A stretch of DNA of 64,000 nt. Source: CALGLS01 sp965222105 (lineage in GTDB: Bacteria; Bacteroidota; Bacteroidia; Chitinophagales; Saprospiraceae). The stretch is from contig CBDCTQ010000054.1 of NCBI GenBank assembly GCA_965222105.1, forward strand, positions 76,421-140,420. Direction: 5' to 3'. The notes beneath the pieces were generated by a model. It had not been told where the DNA came from. It was given only the letters and a program-made list of their open reading frames with translations, and did not search any database. Numbering within the stretch: the first letter of the stretch is position 1; every line of letters starts with the position of its first letter. The translations under genes and the position numbers were made by a program. Shown here one piece after another: positions 28,270 to 36,923 of this stretch.

Positions 28270-29877
28270 TTAATTTTGTATAACAACTTTGGATAGATAA
28301 CGATTCTCCTGATAAAAAACATCAATAATATAGGCCCCGTTAGGCAATTTTAGAGGAATCCTAACCTTATCGCCCTCCTCATTTTCAATGCTTTTAATTA
28401 GTACACCATCAATCGAATAGATATTTATGACGTTGGGCGCAGTAATGATAAAAGGAAAGTCAATTTGAACATAGTCGTTTACCGGATTGGGATAAGTTTT
28501 TATTTCATAATCTTTGTTTAGATCCTCAGTATTGATCATAAAATCATAACTATACTTTTTGATGCTGTGTGACCCCTTATTCAAAGTATCTGTAGTCCAA
28601 CCAGATGTATAAAATACATCTTCACCTATTAATAAATGCAATCCTATATCGTCAGTTTGGATCCCCCCATCAACAATTATATCCCATTGAACTTCTCCAA
28701 GTTCATCATATAGAAAAACTAATTCATCAGTTTCTCCTCCCAATACTCCATTTGATTGATATCCAGTCATCATAGACACACCACCTGAAATTGTTTGGAT
28801 AAATTCTCCAGATTCGCCAGCATTATTTCCTTCATCATTGTATTTATTTCTCCACACTTCGACACCATCCGGTGTCAGTTTCATTGTTAATATATCGGCA
28901 TTTGAATAGTTTAGAGAATCTCCATAGTTTTCCCCATAGTGCCTTCCAGTTAAATAAACATTTTGCCATTCGTCAATAGCAATACATTCAACTTTGTCAG
29001 CATCAACATTATCAGGAAGGTTCGTTGGCTCAACAAAATCCCATATTTCATCACCGTCCATATTGTATTTTGTAACCCCATATGCTCCAACAAACTTTAT
29101 CAAATAGATGTTCCCCCATTCATCTACTACAGGTCTTTTCGAAAAATAGTCGCTGTCAAATATGTCGTTTGATGATATTAAGTTTCCTTCCAAATCATAT
29201 CTCAGTATCATTAATTTAAAATCATTTGAGTAGCCTAAAACCAGTAAATATTCATCAAATAATTTCATTTGTATCCCAGAGTCCGCATCATAAAATGACT
29301 CCCATATTTTTTCACCCTCTGAGCTAAATTTTGTAGTATAGAAAGTTTCATAATAATTTTCTTTCGCCAACTTACCCGTAAAGTAGATCTCATTATCGTC
29401 ATTTATTTCTAGTGAGTTTCCTCTGTTCCGGGTGTAAGATAGGACTAGCTCTTTTTCACACCAAAGCATCTCACCTTCAGAAGATAATTTAAAAATTAGA
29501 AGTTCTTTTTCCGTATCCAAATAATCCGAAGCACTTTGTGCCATGGATTCTCCTACGACAACTATATTGTTAGCATTGTCAATTTCTAACTCATGTATTC
29601 TATCTTTGAGGTGATTCTCCCCATCAAATGTGTATTCCCATAAAACTTCTCCTTCAGTACTCATTTTTAAAATCACTATATCACTATCAATTGGTTCATT
29701 TTGTCTTTTTGAGCATAAGATGATGTTTCCTTCAAGATCGAATTTCATTTTTGGTACAGCATTAAGCTGTCCATAGCAAAGAAATGAATTCGTGTTTATA
29801 CGAACCTCCCATAATAAATTGGGTTGACAATCTGCTTTTAATACGAATAGTAGTAATACAAATATTAAATATTTCAT
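28270..29877 (-). CDS. Secreted beta-propeller protein with T9SS sorting domain
   Basis: 535 residues. A signal peptide (MKYLIFVLLLFVLKADCQ) is followed by repeated blades of the SBBP/YVTN kind (KMSTEGEVLWEYTFDGENH, KLSSEGEMLWCEKELVLSY, KYNMDGDEIWDFVEP), likely a seven-bladed propeller over about 20-450. The C-terminal 75 residues are a type A T9SS sorting domain (KTYPNPVNDYVQI, NIYSIDGVLIKSI, LPNGAYIIDVF, KVVIQN). It should be exported and attached to the cell surface. Function unknown. Confidence 0.88.
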   Translation of the reverse strand: MKYLIFVLLLFVLKADCQPNLLWEVRINTNSFLCYGQLNAVPKMKFDLEGNIILCSKRQNEPIDSDIVILKMSTEGEVLWEYTFDGENHLKDRIHELEIDNANNIVVVGESMAQSASDYLDTEKELLIFKLSSEGEMLWCEKELVLSYTRNRGNSLEINDDNEIYFTGKLAKENYYETFYTTKFSSEGEKIWESFYDADSGIQMKLFDEYLLVLGYSNDFKLMILRYDLEGNLISSNDIFDSDYFSKRPVVDEWGNIYLIKFVGAYGVTKYNMDGDEIWDFVEPTNLPDNVDADKVECIAIDEWQNVYLTGRHYGENYGDSLNYSNADILTMKLTPDGVEVWRNKYNDEGNNAGESGEFIQTISGGVSMMTGYQSNGVLGGETDELVFLYDELGEVQWDIIVDGGIQTDDIGLHLLIGEDVFYTSGWTTDTLNKGSHSIKKYSYDFMINTEDLNKDYEIKTYPNPVNDYVQIDFPFIITAPNVINIYSIDGVLIKSIENEEGDKVRIPLKLPNGAYIIDVFYQENRYLSKVVIQN

Positions 29878-29989
29878 GTTATTTTGATCTTACTTAATTG
29901 TATTAAAACCAACACCACTCTGCAGCAAGGTGTCAAAGCTATTCAGAAATGGCGAAAATCCTTGTGTGGTTATGGCTATGAGCACCCCT

Positions 29990-30409
29990 TCACAACTCCC
30001 CCACCCGCGTAGTAGCAAACAACCGCCGAACGCTGTACCGCCCACTCCCATTGACAACCACCATCAGCAGACCGCCTATGATGGCAATATTTTTCATAAA
30101 CAAGATGGACTCCTCCCGCTGCATATCCGGCGGATCGTTCCACCAGGAGTGCATGGCAAAGGTGGCCGGTATGTAAAACAGCAGCAGCAACACTGCTCCA
30201 AATCCCGAACGATAACCCGTCAGCACCAGTATGCCCCCCATGATCATCAGCCCGATGGCGCTTATCAACAGAAAATCCTGTTGCCAGGTGATGCCATAGT
30301 CGGTCATGGAGGCTTTGGCCCCGTCGAAATGAGCAATGGAGTCGTATGCTTCAAATAAAAATATCAGCGCAATGCAAATACGGGCAATCAAATCGGCAAC
30401 GTCCTTCAT
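29990..30409 (-). CDS. DoxX-family membrane protein
   Basis: 139 residues, four helices (about 7-23, 47-65, 69-88, 107-122), with the DoxX pattern RICIALIFLFEAYDSIAHF, GLMIMGGILVLTGYRSGFGAVLLLLFYIPATFAMHSWW. Function in bacteria is not settled. It stands alone between a T9SS gene and a repeat region. Confidence 0.82.
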   Translation of the reverse strand: MKDVADLIARICIALIFLFEAYDSIAHFDGAKASMTDYGITWQQDFLLISAIGLMIMGGILVLTGYRSGFGAVLLLLFYIPATFAMHSWWNDPPDMQREESILFMKNIAIIGGLLMVVVNGSGRYSVRRLFATTRVGEL

Positions 30410-30451
30410 ATCTGTTTTTCTGCCAAAGGTAATAAAGAGTTTTTCAATTTG

Positions 30452-30684
30452 ATTTTGATTTCCATTTTCATTTCAAATTACAGTACTCGCTGCGGGCTTT
30501 ACCACAAAGACACAGCTTGTCCCGGACTTGCTCCGGGAAAGACACAAAGATTCACAGAGAAAATCTCTATGCAGACGTCGTTCGTCGCGGTTTGCAACCG
30601 CGATGCTCCGCTAACCCGCCTGTCAGCCGGCAGGAGTGACACGCACTCATTTTATTTTGATTTCCATTTTCATTTCAAATTACA
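30452..30684. repeat. 31-bp direct repeat bracketing a palindrome-rich segment
   Basis: The 31-bp sequence starting ATTTTGATTTCCATTTTCAT occurs at 30452-30482 and exactly again at 30654-30684. The 171 bp between holds two short palindromes (TCCCGGACTTGCTCCGGGA at about 30508-30526 and CCTGTCAGCCGGCAGG near 30619). 30410-30732 has no gene. Confidence 0.85.
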
Positions 30685-30732
30685 TTACCTTTACCTTTCG
30701 GAAAACCAGCAGTCTGCTATAAAAAAGAGCCT

Positions 30733-31845
30733 ATGAAGGAAACCAATAAATATTCGACCGTCCACTACGAAAGCTACCTGAAGCTGACCGAGGTGCTCAA
30801 TGCCCAACAATTGCGCAGCAGCGAGATCGACCAGCAGCCCGCCCACGAGGAGATGCTCTTTATCATCGTACACCAAAGCTACGAAATTTGGTTCAAACAA
30901 ATTATCCACGAGCTGGAGTCCGTCATTCAAATGTTCAACATTGAAGACGTCGACGAGAAAAACATCGGCACGGCCGTAGCACGCCTCAACCGCGTGATCC
31001 TGATCTTCAAACTCCTGGTCGAACACATCCCCATCATGGAGTCGATGACGCCGCTCGACTTTCTCGATTTCCGCAACTACCTCTTTCCCGCTTCCGGGTT
31101 CCAGAGCTTTCAATTCAGAAAAGTGGAAAACCTGCTGGGCCTCCCCGAATCGGGCCGGATGACCTATGCCGGACATCATTATGCCGCCTTTTTTACCGAC
31201 GAACAACGCGCCGAACTCCAGGACATCCAGCAAAACCGCAACCTCTTCAAAGCCGTAGAAGACTGGCTCGAACGGACTCCCTTCCTCCAGTTCGGTAATT
31301 TTGAATTTTTAAAACACTACCGCCAATCCGTCGAGCGCATGGTGGCCAAAGAAGCCGCCGCCATCAAGGCATCTGAATACCTGTCGGAAAAAGAGAAAGC
31401 CATGCGCCTGCAAATGATGGGCAATACCGACAATTATTTTGAATCCATTCTCAACCCCGACGTCCACAAAAAAATGGTCGGGGAAGGCAAACAGCGATTG
31501 AGCTACAGAGCCACCCTCGCCGCCCTGATGATCAATCTTTACAATGAAGAACCATTGTTGCAACTCCCCTACCGCTTCCTCCTCTGCCTGGTAGACATCG
31601 ACGAACTGCTCACCTCGTGGCGACATCGGCACGCCCAAATGGTACTCCGAATGCTGGGCCGCAAAACCGGCACCGGCGGCTCTTCGGGGCATCAGTATTT
31701 GCTGGAAACAGCTTTGAAACACCATATTTTTACCGACCTTCACCATATTTCCACGCTCCTCATTCCGCGGTCAGAGTTGCCGCCCCTCCCCGAAGAGGTC
31801 GAAAAGGAACTGAGCTTTTATTTTACCCAAAAAAAAGACTGGTAA
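30733..31845 (+). CDS. kynA: Tryptophan 2,3-dioxygenase
   Basis: A 370-residue haem dioxygenase that opens the indole ring of L-tryptophan to N-formylkynurenine. Seen: the active-site segment EEMLFIIVHQSYEIWFKQ (His base near 47), DFLDFRNYLFPASGFQS, the haem-ligand region SWRHRHAQMVLRML and the loop GTGGSSGHQYL. It is slightly longer than the bacterial average but complete. It is the first of four close genes that form most of a tryptophan-to-2-aminomuconate route. Confidence 0.95.
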   Translation: MKETNKYSTVHYESYLKLTEVLNAQQLRSSEIDQQPAHEEMLFIIVHQSYEIWFKQIIHELESVIQMFNIEDVDEKNIGTAVARLNRVILIFKLLVEHIPIMESMTPLDFLDFRNYLFPASGFQSFQFRKVENLLGLPESGRMTYAGHHYAAFFTDEQRAELQDIQQNRNLFKAVEDWLERTPFLQFGNFEFLKHYRQSVERMVAKEAAAIKASEYLSEKEKAMRLQMMGNTDNYFESILNPDVHKKMVGEGKQRLSYRATLAALMINLYNEEPLLQLPYRFLLCLVDIDELLTSWRHRHAQMVLRMLGRKTGTGGSSGHQYLLETALKHHIFTDLHHISTLLIPRSELPPLPEEVEKELSFYFTQKKDW

Positions 31846-31851
31846 CGCTCT

Positions 31852-32934
31852 ATGTCCGATACCCAACAACATATACCCGACCTTACCTACCGCATCAACG
31901 GACATTCGCATCTACTGCCCTACCCGGAGGAGATACCGCAGTTTATGAAAGACAAAGAGATATTCTGGGTGGACGACAACCGCCAGTACATGCTCCAAAA
32001 AAACTGGAAGCGCCCGGTGACCCACGCCAGCTTTTTTTTGAACGAAAAGCTGGAGTGGATGGAAAAAAACAAGATCGATCATGCCGTCGTACTCAATCTC
32101 TCCCAGCTCTACGGCAATGGACTCCGGCTGGCCGACATGAAACAAGTGCTCCGCTTTCAAAACGATTTTAACGCAAGTATCCAACAACGCTTTCCCGAAA
32201 AATTCACCTGCGGATTTGTCATCCACGCCGGCTTCGTGCGCTCCGCCCTCTGGGAGATAGAACGCTGTGTGGAGGCCCTGGGATTGCGCGTCCTTTGCCT
32301 GCCAACACATTATATGGATTCCGTCGGCACCTGGCGGGTTATTTTCGACGAGGAAACCGAGCCCATTCTCGAACTCGCCGATCAGTACGGACTGGCCATC
32401 GAAATACATCCCTACGACGGTGAAAAATTCATCCACCTCGAAAATACCGCCTGGCGATTCCACCTCATCTGGATGCTCGCCCAATGCGCCGATGCTTATC
32501 ATTTTTATACCCTTAGCGGTTACCCGCAAAAATACAAGAACGTCCGGGTCTGCTTTGCCCACGGAGGCCAGCTGGCACAGGTCAACCTCGGCAGACGTAT
32601 TCAGGCTTTTGATGGCCGACCCGACCTGTTTGAGGACATGGTGCATCCGCGAAAAGCAGTCGGACATCCCAATATCTATTTCGACACCCTGGTACACGAT
32701 ACCATCTCCTTCGAGATGATGGTCAAACGACTGGCCGGCACCGACCAGATCATCATGGGCCTCGACGATCCCTATCCCCTTGGCGAAATGGAGAGCGAAC
32801 CCCAGTCTTCTTACCCCGGCAAACTACTCGACCTGGCATTGGATAGAAGTATCGTATCGACAGAACAATATAAAGACATTTGGACGGATAACGTCATTCG
32901 ATGGCTTGGGCACGACCCTCGCGTAATTCAGTGA
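31852..32934 (+). CDS. 2-amino-3-carboxymuconate-6-semialdehyde decarboxylase
   Basis: A 360-residue amidohydrolase-superfamily decarboxylase (ACMSD) that diverts the kynurenine pathway away from quinolinate. Metal ligands are visible: NGHSHLLP (H-x-H near 18-20), AIEIHPYDGE, RVCFAHGGQLAQVNLGRR and the catalytic Asp in IMGLDDPYPLGEME. It starts six bases after kynA, so it is almost surely co-transcribed. Confidence 0.92.
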   Translation: MSDTQQHIPDLTYRINGHSHLLPYPEEIPQFMKDKEIFWVDDNRQYMLQKNWKRPVTHASFFLNEKLEWMEKNKIDHAVVLNLSQLYGNGLRLADMKQVLRFQNDFNASIQQRFPEKFTCGFVIHAGFVRSALWEIERCVEALGLRVLCLPTHYMDSVGTWRVIFDEETEPILELADQYGLAIEIHPYDGEKFIHLENTAWRFHLIWMLAQCADAYHFYTLSGYPQKYKNVRVCFAHGGQLAQVNLGRRIQAFDGRPDLFEDMVHPRKAVGHPNIYFDTLVHDTISFEMMVKRLAGTDQIIMGLDDPYPLGEMESEPQSSYPGKLLDLALDRSIVSTEQYKDIWTDNVIRWLGHDPRVIQ

Positions 32935-32965
32935 ATTGAGGAATGACACACCATAAACTCACACC

Positions 32966-34321
32966 ATGCAAAAAGTAATCATAGTAGGAGCAGGTCTTTG
33001 CGGAACCCTACTCGCCGTTCGGCTGGCCCAGCGTGGGTATATTGTTAGTTTGCACGAAAAAAGAGCCGATATGCGCACGGAAAACATCGATGCCGGGCGC
33101 TCCATCAACCTGGCACTTTCCAACCGCGGCCTTGAGGCACTGGACCGAATCGGACTTCGGGAAGCCATACTAAAAGAGTGTATCCCCATGCAGGGGCGCT
33201 TCATTCATCCGCTCGGAGGAGTGCCCTTTTTGTCTCCGTACAGCGGACGCCCCGAAGACCACATCAACTCCGTGTCGAGGGGAGGCCTCAACATCGCCTT
33301 GCTGAACATGGCTGAAGAACACGACAACATCCAGCTACACTTTAATAGTCGCTGCCGCCACGTTGATCTGAAAACCGCCACTGCCCATTTCAACAGTAAT
33401 ATTACAAATGAATCCTATTCCGATACCGGCGCGGTGGTGATCGGCACCGATGGGGCGGGCTCCGCCGTCCGTAGCAGCATGATGAAGGAGACTATCCCGC
33501 TGCTGTTCAACTATTCGCAGGATTTTCTTCGACATGGATATAAGGAACTGAGCATCAAACCAACCGAAGAGGGTGGCTGGCGCATCCGCAAAAATGCGCT
33601 ACACATCTGGCCCCGGGGCAGCTTTATGATCATCGCATTGCCTAATTTGGATGGTAGCTTTACCGTCACCATGTTTCACCCTTTCGATGGCGAATACGGC
33701 TTTAATCAACTGACCACTGAAGAAAAAGTTCGCCAATTTTTTGAGGCCAACTTTCCAACACTTCTTCCTTACATGCCGCATTATGTGGAAGAGTTTTTCG
33801 AAAATCCGGTGGGTACCCTGGGAACGGTCAAATGCTACCCGTGGCAGGCTTATGGCAAAACCCTCCTCATGGGCGATGCCGCTCATGCCATCGTACCGTT
33901 TTATGGGCAGGGTATGAATGCCTCTTTTGAAGACGTCCGCGTTTTCGACAAAGTCATGGACGAATTTGATGGCAATTGGGAAAAGGCGTTTCATCAGTTT
34001 CAGGAATTGCGTTACCGAAATACCAATGCGATTGCTGACCTGGCCATCGACAATTTTCATGAAATGCAGGACCGGGTCGACGATGAGGATTTCATCAAAA
34101 AACGACAATTGGAAATGCAACTCGAACAGCAGTTTCCCGACTACTATTCCAAGTACTCGCTGGTCACTTTTCGGCCCGACCTGCCGTACGTAAAAGCAAT
34201 GGAGCTGGGCCGGGCTCAGGATAAGTTGCTGCTGAACATTTGCACCCACCAGGATGTAGAGGCGATTGGCATCGAAAAGGTGTATGAGCAGGTCATGGCT
34301 TTGCAGGAAATGGATTATTGA
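32966..34321 (+). CDS. kmo: Kynurenine 3-monooxygenase
   Basis: A 451-residue FAD hydroxylase that makes 3-hydroxykynurenine. It has the Rossmann fingerprint VIIVGAGLCGTLLAVRLAQRG at the N-terminus, the GTDGAGSAVR segment near 165, and the flavin motif LLMGDAAHAIVPFYGQGMNA near 295-315. The C-terminal extension contains the helix MQLEQQFPDYYSKYSLVTF typical of KMO. Third gene of the operon, 31 bp after ACMSD. Confidence 0.94.
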   Translation: MQKVIIVGAGLCGTLLAVRLAQRGYIVSLHEKRADMRTENIDAGRSINLALSNRGLEALDRIGLREAILKECIPMQGRFIHPLGGVPFLSPYSGRPEDHINSVSRGGLNIALLNMAEEHDNIQLHFNSRCRHVDLKTATAHFNSNITNESYSDTGAVVIGTDGAGSAVRSSMMKETIPLLFNYSQDFLRHGYKELSIKPTEEGGWRIRKNALHIWPRGSFMIIALPNLDGSFTVTMFHPFDGEYGFNQLTTEEKVRQFFEANFPTLLPYMPHYVEEFFENPVGTLGTVKCYPWQAYGKTLLMGDAAHAIVPFYGQGMNASFEDVRVFDKVMDEFDGNWEKAFHQFQELRYRNTNAIADLAIDNFHEMQDRVDDEDFIKKRQLEMQLEQQFPDYYSKYSLVTFRPDLPYVKAMELGRAQDKLLLNICTHQDVEAIGIEKVYEQVMALQEMDY

Positions 34322-34450
34322 GATTTGAATACCCTTCAGATAGATTTGTGATTTTCTTGCACTCGCTCGCCCCCCGACCCCCTGAAGGAGGAGGGCTCAG
34401 CGCGCAAAATCATAAATCAATCAACGAACAAGTATAAATTCCACAACAAC

Positions 34451-34894
34451 ATGCACAGTAAAGTACTCTCCGACAAAGCCCAGCCTCTGGGGCATTACCC
34501 TCACGTAAAGCGGGTAGGCGATTTCCTATTCGTATCGGGCACCAGCAGCCGCCGCCCCGACAACACCCATGTAGGAGCTGTGTTGGATAAAAACGGCAAC
34601 TGGCAGCTCGACATCCGTGCCCAAACCAAAGCCGTGATCGAAAACATCGGCGAACTCCTCAAAAGTATGGACGCCGACCTTTCTGACATCATCGACATCA
34701 CCACTTTCCTGGTTGACATGAAGGACTTCAAAGGCTACAACGAAGTATACGGAACTTTTTTCGATCACACCGGCCCCACCCGCACCACGGTGGCCGTCCG
34801 CCAGCTTCCCCACCCCAATTTGCTGATCGAGATCAAGGCGGTGGCTTATAAGCCTTTATTGGAACCAAATCAGGGGAATTCCGTTGTAACATAA
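34451..34894 (+). CDS. RidA-family 2-aminomuconate deaminase
   Basis: A 147-residue YjgF/RidA-fold protein. FLFVSGTSSRRPD, the segment AVIENIGELLKSMDADLSDI and GPTRTTVAVRQLPHPNLLIEI match the family, with the Arg of the active site in TRTTV. Its place after the ACMSD and KMO genes supports the 2-aminomuconate deaminase subgroup rather than general RidA. Spacing to kmo is about 130 bp and contains a CCCCCTGAAGGAGG palindrome. Confidence 0.85.
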   Translation: MHSKVLSDKAQPLGHYPHVKRVGDFLFVSGTSSRRPDNTHVGAVLDKNGNWQLDIRAQTKAVIENIGELLKSMDADLSDIIDITTFLVDMKDFKGYNEVYGTFFDHTGPTRTTVAVRQLPHPNLLIEIKAVAYKPLLEPNQGNSVVT

Positions 34895-34920
34895 ATCAAA
34901 AAAAATTAAAATCAAAAAAT

Positions 34921-35454
34921 ATGGGACTGTCATATGATCCTGAAAGTTGGGAAAGAGAATATTGGATATATGAAGAAAAGAGATGGGGTGATCTAGTTGC
35001 GTTGCGGCGGGAAGAATTAGAAGAGGATGAAAATGATACGTATTTGAAAACAAGATTAGGGGACGCCTATATATTAGCCGACAGGCATGAAGAAGCGTTG
35101 CTACTAATGGAGCCGCTACATTTTAAAGACCCAGAAGATACATATGTTAGTCATGTGATATTAAATGCACTCAAGGGACTTGGAAAAAGTGAAAATGATT
35201 TTAACTGGAAAGTGAAGCCGGAGATATTGAGATTGGATGAAAACCTGTTTAATAAATGTATAGAAATTCTGAAGAAGAAAAGAAAGAAAAACAGGACGAT
35301 GTTTGAGATTACAACAGCATTAACTATTGAGGGTAAGTATTTAGACTTTAATGAACAGGAGTTAGAGGCCTGGCTGAAAAGGGATAATAGATTACGCTTC
35401 GAGAAAGATGAATATAAGTTGATAGAAAGAATAGAAATTCTGAAGAAAAAATAA
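34921..35454 (+). CDS. Hypothetical TPR-like protein
   Basis: 177 residues, cytosolic, strongly charged and predicted all-helical. Residues 25-80 read like two TPR units (ALRREELEEDENDTYLKTRL, DAYILADRHEEALLLMEPLH). The C-terminal half is Lys/Glu-rich and contains a repeated EILKKK. AT-rich compared with the kynurenine operon 26 bp upstream, so it probably marks the start of the accessory region. No specific family recognised. Confidence 0.65.
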   Translation: MGLSYDPESWEREYWIYEEKRWGDLVALRREELEEDENDTYLKTRLGDAYILADRHEEALLLMEPLHFKDPEDTYVSHVILNALKGLGKSENDFNWKVKPEILRLDENLFNKCIEILKKKRKKNRTMFEITTALTIEGKYLDFNEQELEAWLKRDNRLRFEKDEYKLIERIEILKKK

Positions 35455-35608
35455 AGCAGAAGCCAGTGCCCCAAATATTTAACCGAAATCTTGCCTTGTA
35501 GCGCTATACCAAGGGAAATCGAATCCCATTTTGGATAAAAATATTTTCTGGACCTTGAAGTGTTTTCGCTTTTCGTCTTTGAAAAGCTGAGTCATTATCC
35601 GGTGGTTT

Positions 35609-36016
35609 TTGTGGAGGATATTGTCAATGGTTTTTACATTTGGTGCTGCAATATTTTTTGTCGGCGCGACCTTTTATGGGGGCTCCGCATTGTGTATTGA
35701 CGTTGAGGACTCCTCGATACCGGAGCATTGTGTGCCTGAGGTGCCACAGTCTGTAAAGGTGAAAACAGCAGTTAGCCCCAAAGTGATTCCGCTGCTAAGC
35801 GAAGTGCAAAAAGAAGCGGTGGTTGCCCTGGAGGAAAAACTGTTGTTGATGCGGTATCGGTTTTTTTTGCTGCGAATGTATGTTTATTTGGGCTTATCCG
35901 TGAAAAAATTTTGCTTTGTCAAATCAATACCGTATTTTTATCTCCAATACCAGCAATTATTGATTTCATTAAAAACAAATCCGGTAATTGCTTCCATTAA
36001 ACCAAAGTACACATGA
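35609..36016 (+). CDS. Hypothetical small membrane protein, doubtful
   Basis: A 135-codon frame with one N-terminal hydrophobic stretch (MVFTFGAAIFFVGATFYGG) and a second near 80-100. No recognisable domain. Its 3' end overlaps the integrase remnant, and the last third may be an accidental extension into the upstream region of that gene. Confidence 0.3.
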   Translation: MWRILSMVFTFGAAIFFVGATFYGGSALCIDVEDSSIPEHCVPEVPQSVKVKTAVSPKVIPLLSEVQKEAVVALEEKLLLMRYRFFLLRMYVYLGLSVKKFCFVKSIPYFYLQYQQLLISLKTNPVIASIKPKYT

Positions 36017-36571
36017 TCAAACCCACCGCCATCCTTTCCCCGTTCCATCACCGGGGCGCCAAGCACATAAAGGTTGACATAGCCAACAACTATGAATGCA
36101 AGCAATTGGTAAGAAGCATACCAGGCCGGAAGTGGAGCCAGACTAAGTATTGCTGGTACATGCCTTACACGTCCGTGTCGTACAAAAAATTGAAAAAACT
36201 TTTTGAGGTGAAAACGGATATAGGTGCTGCCCCTGAACAAACGCCCGATCCAGTTTCCTTTCAGGAGAAAATAGAGGGGCCCGCTAACGGCAGGCAGTAT
36301 GGTGCATCCAGCCTTCAGGCCATCTTTGTCAGAGCGCTTGAGAAATCCAGGGTCAACCCATACGCCACTCTGCACACCCTGCGCCATAGCTACCTGCCGG
36401 CCGGCAGGGCAGGCGGGCGCCACCCATTGCGTGGAGAATGGGCACGACCTAAAATCAGTGCAAGAAGCGCTCGGGCATGGTTCGTTGAAAACGACCGAAA
36501 TCTACTTGCATATTTCGTCCCATGCCCTCAAAAAGCTGAAAAGTCCGATTGATAGGCTGGAGTTTGATTAG
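36013..36571 (+). pseudogene. Tyrosine recombinase (XerD-like integrase) remnant
   Basis: The N-terminal 65 residues (IKVDIANNYECKQL, KYCWYMPYT) are the first part of a Bacteroidota-type integrase. The catalytic C-terminus LHTLRHSY continues, in another frame, as ATHCVENGHDLKSVQEALG and HGSLKTTEIYLHI, which supplies the Box II His and Tyr. Two lesions are visible. A large internal deletion near residue 90 removes the core-binding domain and the Box I arginine. A 25-bp GC-rich palindromic insertion at 36394-36418 shifts the frame. It cannot be active. Confidence 0.88.
36394..36418. repeat. Short palindromic insertion inside the integrase remnant
   Basis: 25 bp beginning CTGCCGGCCGGCAGGGCAGG sit between the TAC (Tyr) and GCC (Ala) codons of the HSYATH motif. 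Removing them restores the frame through to the stop at 36571. Confidence 0.85.
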
Positions 36572-36923
36572 TAAGATTGCATCTAAAATCAGTGGTGAGA
36601 AAATCATCAAATTTACAGCGTTAAAATTATTTGATATTTGAATTTAATACATGTTTATAAACGCCTGGTTGTCAGCATTTTGAAAAATGAAATCCTTTAG
36701 AATCGATTGAAAAATATACGAATGCTAAATGCAATGGGTTGTGTTTAGCTACGAGTTAGCGGCAAGCATGAAATTTAAAAGAAGGGTTATTGCCAAATAC
36801 AAGATCCCTTAAAATTTTTGAATGGTAGTATTTATCTTATATTTTTGATTGAATTCGTTATTATTTAATAAAAAGCGTCACCAATAGAACTACTTATTTA
36901 TTGGTTATTATCAATAGCAAAAA
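36572..36923. other. AT-rich gap upstream of the TIR operon
   Basis: 352 bp without an ORF or a confident promoter motif. It must contain the promoter of the two-gene operon starting at 36924. Confidence 0.5.
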
